Position numbers and translations under genes: made by a program. A stretch of 64,000 nt of DNA, from positions 11,803,784 to 11,867,783 of the forward strand of contig CP136066.1 of the NCBI GenBank assembly GCA_032622095.1, in the 5' to 3' direction. Shown one piece after another: positions 25,716-39,770 of this stretch; the first letter of the stretch is position 1, and the number at the start of each line of letters is the position of its first letter. The notes below the pieces were generated by a model that ran no database searches, was not told the DNA's origin, and worked only from the letters and a program-made list of their open reading frames with translations. The DNA comes from Siphonodentalium dalli (taxonomy: Eukaryota; Mollusca; Scaphopoda; Gadilida; Siphonodentaliidae).

Positions 25716-28300
25716 TGTACACACACCCGGACGTCTCTGTGGGGGTATACGTGTTTTATGTACCACACCGGACGTCTCTGTGGGGGTATACGTGTTTTAT
25801 GTACACACATCCGGACGTCTCTGTGGGGGTATACGTGTGTATGTACCACACCCGGACGTCTCTGTGGGGGTATACGTGTTTTATGTACACACACCCGTAC
25901 GTCTCTGTGGGGGTATACGTGTTTTATGTACACACACCCGGACGTCTCTGTGGGGGTATACGTGTTTTATGTACACACACCCGGACGTCTCTGTGGGGGT
26001 ATACGTGTTTTATGTACACACACCCGGACGTCTCTGTGGGGGTATACGTGTTTTATGTACACACACCCGGACGTCTCTGTGTGGGTATACGTGTTTTATG
26101 TACACACACCGGACGTCTCTGTGGGGGTATACATGTTTTATGTACACACCCGGACGTCTCTGTGGGGGTATACGTGTTTTATGTACCACACCCGGACGTC
26201 TCTGTGGGGGTATACGTGTTTTATGTACACACATCCGGACGTCTCTGTGGGGGTATACGTGTTTATGTACCACACCCGGACGTCTCTGTGGGGGTATACG
26301 TGTTTTATGTACACACACCCGGACGTCTTTGTGGGGGTATACGTGTTTTATGTACACACACCCGGACGTCTCTGTGGGGGTATACGTGTTTTATGTACAC
26401 ACACCCGGACGTCTCTGTGGGGGTATACGTGTTTTATGTACACACACCCGGACGTCTCTGTGGGGGTATACGTGTTTTATGTACACACACCCGGACGTCT
26501 CTGTGGGGGTATACGTGTTTTATGTACCACATCCGGACGTCTCTGTGGGGGTATACGTGTTTTATGTACCACACCCGGACGTCTCTGTGGGGGTATACGT
26601 GTTTTATGTACACACACCCGGACGTCTCTGTGGGGGTATACGTGTTTTATGTACACACACCCGGACGTCTCTGTGGGGGTATACGTGTTTTATGTACACA
26701 CCCGGACGTCTCTGTGGGGGTATACGTGTTTTATGTACCACACCCGGACGTCTCTGTGTGGGTATACGTGTTTTATGTACATACCCGGACGTCTCTGTGG
26801 GGGTATACGTGTTTTATGTACCACACCCGGACGTCTCTGTGGGGGTATACGTGTTTTATGTACACACCCGGACGTCTCTGTGGGGGTATACGTGTTTTAT
26901 GTACACACCGGACGTCTCTGTGGGGGTATACGTGTTTTATGTACCACACCCGGACGTCTCTGTGGGGGTATACGTGTTTTATGTACACACCCGGACGTCT
27001 CTGTGTGGGTATACGTGTTTTATGTACACACACCCGGACGTCTCTGTGGGGGTATACGTGTTTTATGTACCACACCCGGACGTCTCTGTGGGGGTATACG
27101 TGTTTTATGTACACACCCGGACGTCTCTGTGTGGGTATACGTGTTTTATGTACACACCCGGACGTCTCTGTGGGGGTATACGTGTTTTATGTACCACACC
27201 CGGACGTCTCTGTGGGGGTATACGTGTTTTATGTACACACCCGGACGTCTCTGTGGGGGTATACGTGTTTTATGTACACACCCGGACGTCTCTGTGGGGG
27301 TATACGTGTTTTATGTACACACACCCGGACGTCTCTGTGGGGGTATACGTGTTTTATGTACACACACCCGGACGTCTCTGTGGGGGTATACGTGTTTTAT
27401 GTACACACCCGGACGTCTCTGTGGGGGTATACGTGTTTTATGTACACACACCCGGACGTCTCTGTGGGGGTATACGTGTTTTATGTACACACACCCGGAC
27501 GTCTCTGTGGGGGTATACGTGTTTTATGTACACACCCGGACGTCTCTGTGGGGGTACACGTGTTTTATGTACCACACCCGGACGTCTCTGTGGGGGTACA
27601 CGTGTTTTATGTACACACACCCGGACGTCTCTGTGGGGGTACACGTGTTTTATGTACACACACCCGGACGTCTATGTGGGGGTACACGTGTTTTATGTAC
27701 ACACCCGGACGTCTCTGTGGGGGTATACGTGTTTTATGTACACACACCCGGACGTCTCTGTGGGGGTATACGTGTTTTATGTACCACACCCTGACGTCTA
27801 TGTGGGGGTATACGTGTTTTATGTACCACACCCGGACGTCTATGTGGGGGTACACGTGTTTTATGTACACACCCGGACGTCTCTGTGGGGGTACACGTGT
27901 TTTATGTACACACCCGGACGTCTCTGTGGGGGTATACGTGTTTTATGTACACACCCGGACGTCTCTGTGAGGGTATACGTGTTTTATGTACACACCCGGA
28001 CGTCTCTGTGTGGGTATACGTGTTTTATGTACACACACCCGGACGTCTCTGTGGGGGTATACGTGTTTTATGTACACACACCCGGACGTCTCTGTGGGGG
28101 TATACGTGTTTTATGTACACACCGGACGTCTCTGTGGGGGTATACGTGTTTTATGTACCACACCCGGACGTCTCTGTGGGGGTATACGTGTTTTATGTAC
28201 ACACACCCGGACGTCTCTGTGGGAGTATACGTGTTTTATGTACACACCCGGACGTCTCTGTGGGGGTATACGTGTTTTATGTACACACACCCGGACGTCT
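25310..28300 (+). repeat. ~3-kb higher-order block, left copy
   Basis: Collinear with about 36600-39770. Markers in the same order are the GTATACATG unit, the short GTGTGTATGTACC unit (25828 against about 37122), the GTGTTTATGTACC unit (about 26258 against 37677), and the run of GTACACGTG units (27554-27891 against 38971-39308). The offset is 11291 at the left and 11417 at the right. The 126-bp change corresponds to three units gained or lost inside the block. Confidence 0.88.
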
Positions 28301-28399
28301 CTGTGGGGGTATACGTGTTTTATGTACACACACCCGGACGTCTCTGTGGTGGTATACGTGTTTTATGTACACACCCGGACGTCTCTGTGGGGGTATACG

Positions 28400-30540
28400 T
28401 GTTTTATGTACACACACCCGGACGTCTCTGTGGGGGTATACGTGTTTTATGTACACACACCCGGACGTCTCTGTGGGGGTATACGTGTTTTATGTACACA
28501 CACCCGGACGTCTCTGTGTGGGGTATACGTGTTTTATGTACACACACCCGGACGTCTCTGTGGGGGTATGCGTGTTTTATGTACCACACCCGGACGTCTC
28601 TGTGTGGGGTATACGTGTTTTATGTACACACACCCGGACGTCTCTGTGGGGGTATACGTGTTTTATGTACACACACCTTGACGTCTCTGTGGGGGTATAC
28701 GTGTTTTATGTACACACACCCGGGTTTGGTGGGGGTATACGTGTTTTATGTACACACACCCGGACGTCTCTGTGGGGGTATACGTGTTTTATGTACCACA
28801 CCCGGACGTCTCTGTGGGGGTATACGTGTTTTATGTACACACACCCGGACGTCTCTGTGGGGGTATACGTGTTTTATGTACACACACCCGGACGTCTCTG
28901 TGTGGGTATACGTGTTTTATGTACACTCACCCGGACGTCTCTGTGGGGGTATACGTGTTTTATGTACCACACCCAGACGTCTCTGTGGGGGTATACGTGT
29001 GTTATGTACACACCCGGACGTCTCTGTGGGGGTATACGTGTTTTATGTACACACACCCGGACGTCTCTGTGGGGGTATACGTGTTTTATGTACCACACCC
29101 GGACGCCTCTGTGGGGGTATACGTGTTTTATGTACACACACCCGGACGTCTCTGTGGGGGTATACGTGTTTTATGTACACACACCCGGACGTCTCTGTGG
29201 GGGTATACGTGTTTTATGTACACACCCGGACGTCTCTGTGGGGGTATACGTGTTTTATGTACACACACCCGGACGTCTCTGTGGGGGTATACGTGTTTTA
29301 TGTACACACACCGGACGTCTCTGTGGGGGTATACGTGTTTTATGTACACACACCCGGACGTCTCTGTGTGGGGTATACGTGTTTTATGTACACACACCCG
29401 GACGTCTCTGTGGGGGTATACGTGTTTTATGTACACACACCCGGACGTCTCTGTGGGGGTATACGTGTTTTATGTACCACACCCGGACGTCTCTGTGGGG
29501 GTATACGTGTTTTATGTACACACACCCGGACGTCTCTGTGTGGGGTATACGTGTTTTATGTACACACACCCGGACGTCTCTGTGGGGGTATACGTGTTTT
29601 ATGTACACACACCCGGACGTCTCTGTGGGGGTATACGTGTTTTATGTACACACACCCGGACGTCTCTGTGTGGGGTATACGTGTTTTATGTACACACACC
29701 CGGACGTCTCTGTGGGGGTATACGTGTTTTATGTACCACACCCGGACGTCTCTGTGTGGGGTATACGTGTTTTATGTACACACACCCGGACGTCTCTGTG
29801 GGGGTATACGTGTTTTATGTACACACACCTTGACGTCTCTGTGGGGGTATACGTGTTTTATGTACACACACCCGGACGTCTCTGTGGGGGTATACGTGTT
29901 TTATGTACACACCCGGACGTCTCTGTGAGGGTATACGTGTTTTATGTACACACCCGGACGTCTCTGTGGGGGTATACGTGTTTTATGTACACACCCGGAC
30001 GTCTCTGTGGGGGTATACGTGTTTTATGTACACACACCCGGGTTTGGTGGGGGTATACGTGTTTTATGTACACACACCCGGACGTCTCTGTGGGGGTATA
30101 CGTGTTTTATGTACCACACCCGGACGTCTCTGTGGGGGTATACGTGTTTTATGTACACACACCCGGACGTCTCTGTGGGGGTATACGTGTTTTATGTACA
30201 CACACCCGGACGTCTCTGTGTGGGTATACGTGTTTTATGTACACTCACCCGGACGTCTCTGTGGGGGTATACGTGTTTTATGTACCACACCCAGACGTCT
30301 CTGTGGGGGTATACGTGTGTTATGTACACACCCGGACGTCTCTGTGGGGGTATACGTGTTTTATGTACACACACCCGGACGTCTCTGTGGAGGTATACGT
30401 GTTTTATGTACCACACCCGGACGTCTCTGTGGGGGTATACGTGTTTTATGTACACACACCCGGACGTCTCTGTGGGGGTATACGTGTTTTATGTACACAC
30501 CCGGACGTCTCTGTGGGGGCATACGTGTTTTATGTACACT
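28400..30540 (+). repeat. Higher-order block with TGTGTGGGGTATAC and CCTTGACG markers
   Basis: Internally repeated at offsets of about 1152 bp (28404-28589 against 29556-29741) and 1318 bp (28874-29137 against 30192-30455), with further copies at about 42878-43063 and 43476-43697. Markers are TGTGTGGGGTATAC, ACCTTGACG (about 28676, 29828, 43108), the GTTTGG unit and GGGGGCATACG (about 30518, 43762). Confidence 0.85.
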
Positions 30541-32993
30541 CACCCGGACGTCTCTGTGTGGGTATACGTGTTTTATGTACACACACCCGGACGTCTCTGT
30601 GTGGGTATACGTGTTTTATGTACCACACCCGGACGTCTCTGTGTGGGTATACGTGTTTTATGTACCACACCCGGACGTCTCTGTGGGGGTATACGTGTTT
30701 TATGTACCACACCAGGACGTCTCTGTGGGGTATACGTGTTTTATGTACACACCCGGACGTCTCTGTGGGGGTATACGTGTTTTATGTACACACACCCGGA
30801 CGTCTCTGTGTGGGTATACGTGTTTTATGTACCACACCTGGACGTCTCTGTGGGGGTATACGTGTTTTATGTACACACACCCGGACGTCTCTGTGGGGGT
30901 ATACGTGTTTTATGTACACACACCCGGACGTCTCTGTGGGGGTATACGTGTTTTATGTACCACACCCGGACGTCTCTGTGTGGGTATACGTGTGTTATGT
31001 ACACACACCCGGACGTCTCTGTGGGGGTATACGTGTTTTATGTACACACACCCGGACGTCTCTGTGGGGGTATACGTGTTTTATGTACACACACCCGGAC
31101 GTCTCTGTGGGGGTATACGTGTTTTATGTACACACACCCGGACGTCTCTGTGGGGGTATACGTGTTTTATGTACACACACCTGGGCGTCTCTGTGGGGGT
31201 ATACGTGTTTTATGTACCACATCCGGACGTCTCTGTGGGGGTATACGTGTTTTATGTACACACCCGGACGTCTCTGTGAGGGTATACGTGTTTTATGTAC
31301 CACACCGGACGTCTCTGTGTGGGTATACGTGTTTTATGTACACACACCCGGACGTCTCTGTGGGGGTATACGTGTTTTATGTACACACACCCGGACGTCT
31401 CTGTGGGGGTATACGTGTTTTATGTACCACACCCGGATGTCTCTGTGGGGGTATACGTGTTATGTACACACACCCGGACGTCTCTGTGGGGGTATACGTG
31501 TTTTATGTACACACACCAGGACGTCTCTGTGGGGGTATACGTGTTTTATGTACCACACCTGGACGTCTCTGTGGGGGTATACGTGTTTTATGTACACACA
31601 CCCGGACGTCTCTGTGTGGGTATACGTGTTTTATGTACACACCCGGACGTCTCTGTGGGGGTATACGTGTTTTATGTACACACACCCGGGCGTCTCTGTG
31701 GGGGTATACGTGTTTTATGTACACACACCCGGACGTCTCTGTGGGGGTATACGTGTTTTATGTACCACACCCGGACGTCTCTGTGGGGGTATACGTGTTT
31801 TATGTACACACACCCGGGCGTCTCTGTGGGGGTATACGTGTTTTATGTACACACACCCGGACGTCTCTGTGGGGGTATACGTGTTTTAGGTACACACACC
31901 CGGACGTCTCTGTGTGGGTATACGTGTTTTATGTACACACACCCGGACGTCTCTGTGGGGGTATACGTGTTTTATGTACACCACACCCGGACGTCTCTGT
32001 GGGGGTATACGTGTTTTATGTACCACACCCGGACGTCTCTGTGTGGGTATACGTGTGTTATGTACACACACCCGGACGTCTCTGTGGGGGTATACGTGTT
32101 TTATGTACACACCCGGACGTCTCTGTGGGGGTATACGTGTTTTATGTACACACCCGGGCGTCTCTGTGGGGGTATACGTGTTTTATGTACCACACCCGGA
32201 TGTCTCTGTGGGGGTATACGTGTTATGTACACACCCGGACGTCTCTGTGGGGGTATACGTGTTTTATGTACCACACCCGGACGTCTCTGTGGGGGTATAC
32301 ATGTTTTATGTACCACACCCGGACGTCTCTGTGGGGGTATACGTGTTTTATGTACACACCCGGGCGTCTCTGTGTGGGTATACGTGTTTTATGTACACAC
32401 ACCCGGACGTCTCTGTGGGGGTATACGTGTTTTATGTACCACACCCGGACGTCTCTGTGGGGGTATACGTGTTTTATGTACCACACCCGGACGTCTCTGT
32501 GGGGGTATACGTGTTTTATGTACACACACCCGGACGTCTCTGTGGGGGTATACGTGTTTTATGTACCACACCCGGACGTCTCTGTGGGGGTATACGTGTT
32601 TTATGTACACACACCCGGGCGTCTCTGTGTGGGTATACGTGTTTTATGTACACACCCGGACGTCTCTGTGGGGGTATACGTGTTTTATGTACCACACCCG
32701 GACGTCTATGTGGGGGTATACGTGTTTTATGTACACACACCCGGACGTCTCTGTGGGGTATACGTGTTTTATGTACCACACCCGGACGTCTATGTGGAGG
32801 TACACGTGTTTTATGTACACACACCCGGACGTCTCTGTGTGGGTATACGTGTTTTATGTACCACACCCGGACGTCTCTGTGGGGGTATACGTGTTTTATG
32901 TACACACACCCGGGCGTCTCTGTGGGGGTATACGTGTTTTATGTACCACACCCGGACGTCTCTGTGGGGGTATACGTGTTTTATGTACACACA

Positions 32994-33661
32994 CCCGGAC
33001 GTCTCTGTGGGGGTATACGTGTTTTATGTACACACATCCGGACGTCTCTGTTGGGGTATACGTGTTTTATGTACACACACCCGGACGTCTCTGTGGGGGT
33101 ATACGTGTTTTATGTACACACCCTGACGTCTCTGTTGGGGTATACGTGTTTTATGTACACACACCCGGACGTCTCTGTGGGGGTATACGTGTTTTATGTA
33201 CACACCCGGACGTCTCTGTGGGGGTATACGTGTTTTATGTACCACACCCGGACGTCTCTGTGGGGGTATACGTGTTTTATGTACACACCCGGACGTCTAT
33301 GTGGGGGTATACATGTGTTATGTACCACACCCGGACGTCTCTGTGGGGGTATACGTGTTTTATGTACACACCCGGACGTCTCTGTGGGGGTATACGTGTT
33401 TTATGTACACACATCCGGACGTCTCTGTGGGGGTATACGTGTTTTATGTACACACATCCGGACGTCTCTGTTGGGGTATACGTGTTTTATGTACACACAC
33501 CCGGACGTCTCTGTGGGGGTATACGTGTTTTATGTACACACCCTGACGTCTCTGTTGGGGTATACGTGTTTTATGTACACACACCCGGACGTCTCTGTGG
33601 GGGTATACGTGTTTTATGTACACACCCGGACGTCTCTGTGGGGGTATACGTGTTTTATGTA
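32994..33661 (+). repeat. 420-bp (10-unit) duplication, ~240 bp identical
   Basis: Bases 33001-33240 and 33421-33660 read identically, including two TCTGTTGGGG units, an ACATCCGG linker and an ACCCTGACG linker. Divergence resumes at the following linker (CCACACCCGG against CACACCCTG). Confidence 0.95.
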
Positions 33662-35999
33662 CACACCCTGACGTCTCTGTGTGGGTATACGTGTTTTATG
33701 TACACACACCCGGGCGTCTCTGTGGGGGTATACGGGTTTTATGTACCACACCCGGACGTCTCTGTGGGGGTATACGTGTTTTATGTACCACACCCGGACG
33801 TCTCTGTGGGGGTATACGTGTTTTATGTACCACACCCGGACGTCTCTGTGGGGGTATACGTGTTTTATGTACCACACCCGGGCGTCTCTGTGGGGGTATA
33901 CGTGTTTTATGTACACACACCCTGACGTCTCTGTGGGGGTATACGGGTTTTATGTACACACACCCGGACGTCTCTGTGGGGGTATACGTGTTTTATGTAC
34001 CACACCCTGACGTCTCTGTGGGGGTATACGTGTTTTATGTACACACACCCGGACGTCTCTGTGGGGGTATACGTGTTTTATGTACACACCCGGACGTCTA
34101 TATGGGGGTATACGTGTTTTATGTACCACACCCGGACGTCTCTGTGTGGGTATACGTGTTTTATGTACACACCCTGACGTCTCTGTGGGGGTATACGTGT
34201 TTTATGTACACACACCCGGACGTCTCTGTGGGGGTATACGTGTTTTATGTACACACCCGGACGTCTATATGGGGGTATACGTGTTTTATGTACCACACCC
34301 GGACGTCTCTGTGTGGGTATACGTGTTTTATCTACACACACCCGGACGTCTCTGTGGGGGTATACGTGTTTTATGTACACACACCCGGACGTCTCTGTGG
34401 GGGTATACGTGTTTTATGTACCACACCCGGACGTCTCTGTGGGGGTATACGTGTTTTATGTACACACACCCGGACGTCTCTGTGGGGGTATACGTGTTTT
34501 ATGTACCACACCCGGACGTCTCTGTGGGGGTATACGTGTTTTATGTACACACACCCGGACGTCTCTGTGGGGGTATACGTGTTTTATGTACACACACCGG
34601 ACGTCTCTGTGGGGGTATACATGTGTTATGTACACACACCCGGACGTCTCTGTGTGGGTATACGTGTTTTATGTACACACACCCGGACGTCTCTGTGGGG
34701 GTATACGTGTTTTATGTACACACATCCGGACGTCTCTGTGGGGGTATACATGTGTTATGTACCACACCCGGACGTCTCTGTGGGGGTATATGTGTTTTAT
34801 GTACACACACCCGGACGTCTCTGTGGGGGTATACGTGTGTTATGTACCACACCCGGACGTCTCTGTGGGGGTATACGTGTTTTATGTACCACACCCGGAC
34901 GTCTCTGTGGGGGTATACGTGTTTTATGTACACACACCCAGACGTCTCTGTGGGGGTATACGTGTTTTATGTACACACACCCGGACGTCTCTGTTGTGGT
35001 ATACGTGTTTTATGTACACACACCCGGACGTCTCTGTGGGGGTATACGTGTTTTATGTACCACACCCGGACGTCTCTGTGGGGGTATACGTGTTTTATGT
35101 ACACACCCGGACGTCTCTGTGGGGGTATACGTGTTTTATGTACCACACCCGGACGTCTCTGTGGGGGTATACGTGTTTTATGTACACACACCCGGACGTC
35201 TCTGTGTGGGTATACGTGTTTTATGTACACACACCCGGACATCTCTGTGGGGGTATACGTGTTTTATGTACACACACCCGGACGTCTCTGTGTGGGTATA
35301 CGTGTTTTATGTACCACACCCGGACGTCTCTGTGGGGGTATACGTGTTTTATGTACCACACCCGGACGTCTCTGTGTGGGTATACGTGTTTTATGTACCA
35401 CACCCTGACGTCTCTGTGGGGGTATACGTGTTTTATGTACCACACCCGGACGTCTCTGTGGGGGTATACGTGTTTTATGTACACACCCGGACGTCTCTGT
35501 GGGGGTATACGTGTTTTATGTACACACCCGGACGTCTCTGTGTGGGTATACGTGTTTTATGTACCACACCCTGACGTCTCTGTGTGGGTATACGTGTTTT
35601 ATGTACCACACCCGGACGTCTCTGTGTGGGTATACGTGTTTTATGTACCACACCCTGACGTCTCTGTGGGGGTATACGTGTTTTATGTACCACACCCGGA
35701 CGTCTCTGTGGGGGTATACGTGTTTTATGTACACACCCGGACGTCTCTGTGGGGGTATACGTGTTTTATGTACCACACCCGGACGTCTCTGTGGGGGTAT
35801 ACGTGTTTTATGTACACACACCCGGACGTCTCTGTGTGGGTATACGTGTTTTATGTACACACACCCGGACGTCTCTGTGGGGGTATACGTGTTTTATGTA
35901 CACACACCCGGACGTCTCTGTGGGGGTATACGTGTTTTATGTACCACACCCGGACGTCTCTGTGGGGGTATACGTGTTTTATGTACACACACCCGGACG

Positions 36000-36690
36000 T
36001 CTCTGTGGGGGTATACGTGTTTTATGTACACACACCGGACGTCTCTGTGGGGGTATACGTGTTTTATGTACACACACCCGGACGTCTCTGTGGGGGTATA
36101 CGTGTTTTATGTACACACACCCGGACGTCTCTGTGGGGGTATACGTGTTTTATGTACACACACCCGGACGTCTCTGTGGGGGTATACGTGTTTTATGTAC
36201 CACACCCGGACGTCTCTGTTGGGGTATACGTGTTTTATGTACACACACCCGGACGTCTCTGTGTGGGTATACGTGTTTTATGTACACACACCCGGACGTC
36301 TCTGTGGGGGTATACGTGTTTTATGTACACACACCCGGACGTCTCTGTGGGGGTATACGTGTTTTATGTACACACACCGGACGTCTCTGTGGGGGTATAC
36401 GTGTTTTATGTACACACACCCGGACGTCTCTGTGGGGGTATACGTGTTTTATGTACACACACCCGGACGTCTCTGTGGGGGTATACGTGTTTTATGTACA
36501 CACACCCGGACGTCTCTGTGGGGGTATACGTGTTTTATGTACCACACCCGGACGTCTCTGTTGGGGTATACGTGTTTTATGTACACACACCCGGACGTCT
36601 CTGTGTGGGTATACGTGTTTTATGTACACACACCCGGACGTCTCTGTGGGGGTATACGTGTTTTATGTACACACACCCGGACGTCTCTGT
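36000..36690 (+). repeat. 342-bp (8-unit) tandem duplication
   Basis: The ordered markers ACACACACCGG (about 36029 and 36371), TCTGTTGGGG (36214 and 36556) and a TGTGGG unit recur at an offset of 342 bp, with no difference seen between the copies. Confidence 0.93.
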
Positions 36691-39600
36691 GGGGGTATAC
36701 GTGTTTTATGTACACACACCCGGACGTCTCTGTGGGGGTATACGTGTTTTATGTACCACACCCGGACGTCTCTGTGGGGGTATACGTGTTTTATGTACAC
36801 ACACCCGGACGTCTCTGTGGGGGTATACGTGTTTTATGTACCACACCCGGTCGTCTCTGTGGGGGTATACATGTTTTATGTACACACACCCGGACGTCTC
36901 TGTGGGGGTATACGTGTTTTATGTACCACACCCGGACGTCTCTGTGGGGGTATACGTGTTTTATGTACACACACCCGGACGTCTCTGTGGGGGTATACAT
37001 GTTTTATGTACACACACCCGGACGTCTCTGTGGGGGTATACGTGTTTTATGTACCACACCGGACGTCTCTGTGGGGGTATACGTGTTTTATGTACACACA
37101 TCCGGACGTCTCTGTGGGGGTATACGTGTGTATGTACCACACCCGGACGTCTCTGTGGGGGTATACGTGTTTTATGTACACACACCCGGACGTCTCTGTG
37201 GGGGTATACGTGTTTTATGTACACACACCCGGACGTCTCTGTGGGGGTATACGTGTTTTATGTACACACACCCGGACGTCTCTGTGGGGGTATACGTGTT
37301 TTATGTACACACACCCGGACGTCTCTGTGGGGGTATACGTGTTTTATGTACACACACCCGGACGTCTCTGTGTGGGTATACGTGTTTTATGTACACACAC
37401 CGGACGTCTCTGTGGGGGTATACATGTTTTATGTACACACCCGGACGTCTCTGTGGGGGTATACGTGTTTTATGTACACACACCCGGACGTCTCTGTGGG
37501 GGTATACGTGTTTTATGTACCCACACCCGGACGTCTCTGTGGGGGTATACGTGTTTTATGTACCACACCGGGCGTCTCTGTGGGGGTATACGTGTTTTAT
37601 GTACCACACCCGGACGTCTCTGTGGGGGTATACGTGTTTTATGTACACACATCCGGACGTCTCTGTGGGGGTATACGTGTTTATGTACCACACCCGGACG
37701 TCTCTGTGGGGGTATACGTGTTTTATGTACACACACCCGGACGTCTTTGTGGGGGTATACGTGTTTTATGTACACACACCCGGACGTCTCTGTGGGGGTA
37801 TACGTGTTTTATGTACACACACCCGGACGTCTCTGTGGGGGTATACGTGTTTTATGTACACACACCCGGACGTCTCTGTGGGGGTATACGTGTTTTATGT
37901 ACACACACCCGGACGTCTCTGTGGGGGTATACGTGTTTTATGTACCACATCCGGACGTCTCTGTGGGGGTATACGTGTTTTATGTACCACACCCGGACGT
38001 CTCTGTGGGGGTATACGTGTTTTATGTACACACACCCGGACGTCTCTGTGGGGGTATACGTGTTTTATGTACACACACCCGGACGTCTCTGTGGGGGTAT
38101 ACGTGTTTTATGTACACACCCGGACGTCTCTGTGGGGGTATACGTGTTTTATGTACCACACCCGGACGTCTCTGTGTGGGTATACGTGTTTTATGTACAT
38201 ACCCGGACGTCTCTGTGGGGGTATACGTGTTTTATGTACCACATCCGGACGTCTCTGTGGGGGTATACGTGTTTTATGTACACACCCGGACGTCTCTGTG
38301 GGGGTATACGTGTTTTATGTACCACACCGGACGTCTCTGTGGGGGTATACGTGTTTTATGTACCACACCCGGACGTCTCTGTGGGGGTATACGTGTTTTA
38401 TGTACACACCCGGACGTCTCTGTGTGGGTATACGTGTTTTATGTACACACACCCGGACGTCTCTGTGGGGGTATACGTGTTTTATGTACCACACCCGGAC
38501 GTCTCTGTGGGGGTATACGTGTTTTATGTACACACCCGGACGTCTCTGTGTGGGTATACGTGTTTTATGTACACACCCGGACGTCTCTGTGGGGGTATAC
38601 GTGTTTTATGTACCACACCCGGACGTCTCTGTGGGGGTATACGTGTTTTATGTACACACCCGGACGTCTCTGTGGGGGTATACGTGTTTTATGTACACAC
38701 CCGGACGTCTCTGTGGGGGTATACGTGTTTTATGTACACACACCCGGACGTCTCTGTGGGGGTATACGTGTTTTATGTACACACACCCGGACGTCTCTGT
38801 GGGGGTATACGTGTTTTATGTACACACCCGGACGTCTCTGTGGGGGTATACGTGTTTTATGTACACACCCGGACGTCTCTGTGGGGGTATACGTGTTTTA
38901 TGTACACACACCCGGACGTCTCTGTGGGGGTATACGTGTTTTATGTACACACCCGGACGTCTCTGTGGGGGTACACGTGTTTTATGTACCACACCCGGAC
39001 GTCTCTGTGGGGGTACACGTGTTTTATGTACACACACCCGGACGTCTCTGTGGGGGTACACGTGTTTTATGTACACACACCCGGACGTCTATGTGGGGGT
39101 ACACGTGTTTTATGTACACACCCGGACGTCTCTGTGGGGGTATACGTGTTTTATGTACACACACCCGGACGTCTCTGTGGGGGTATACGTGTTTTATGTA
39201 CCACACCCTGACGTCTATGTGGGGGTATACGTGTTTTATGTACCACACCCGGACGTCTATGTGGGGGTACACGTGTTTTATGTACACACCCGGACGTCTC
39301 TGTGGGGGTACACGTGTTTTATGTACACACCCGGACGTCTCTGTGGGGGTATACGTGTTTTATGTACACACCCGGACGTCTCTGTGAGGGTATACGTGTT
39401 TTATGTACACACCCGGACGTCTCTGTGTGGGTATACGTGTTTTATGTACACACACCCGGACGTCTCTGTGGGGGTATACGTGTTTTATGTACACACACCC
39501 GGACGTCTCTGTGGGGGTATACGTGTTTTATGTACACACCCGGACGTCTCTGTGGGGGTATACGTGTTTTATGTACCACACCCGGACGTCTCTGTGGGGG

Positions 39601-39770
39601 TATACGTGTTTTATGTACACACACCCGGACGTCTCTGTGGGAGTATACGTGTTTTATGTACACACCCGGACGTCTCTGTGGGGGTATACGTGTTTTATGT
39701 ACACACACCCGGACGTCTCTGTGGGGGTATACGTGTTTTATGTACACACACCCGGACGTCTCTGTGTGGG
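36600..39770 (+). repeat. ~3-kb higher-order block, right copy
   Basis: Partner of 25310-28300. The GTACACGTG run at 38971, 39013, 39056, 39099, 39267 and 39308 reproduces the spacing at 27554-27891 exactly. Collinearity fades after about 39.77 kb, where the order of 41-, 42- and 43-bp units changes. Confidence 0.88.
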
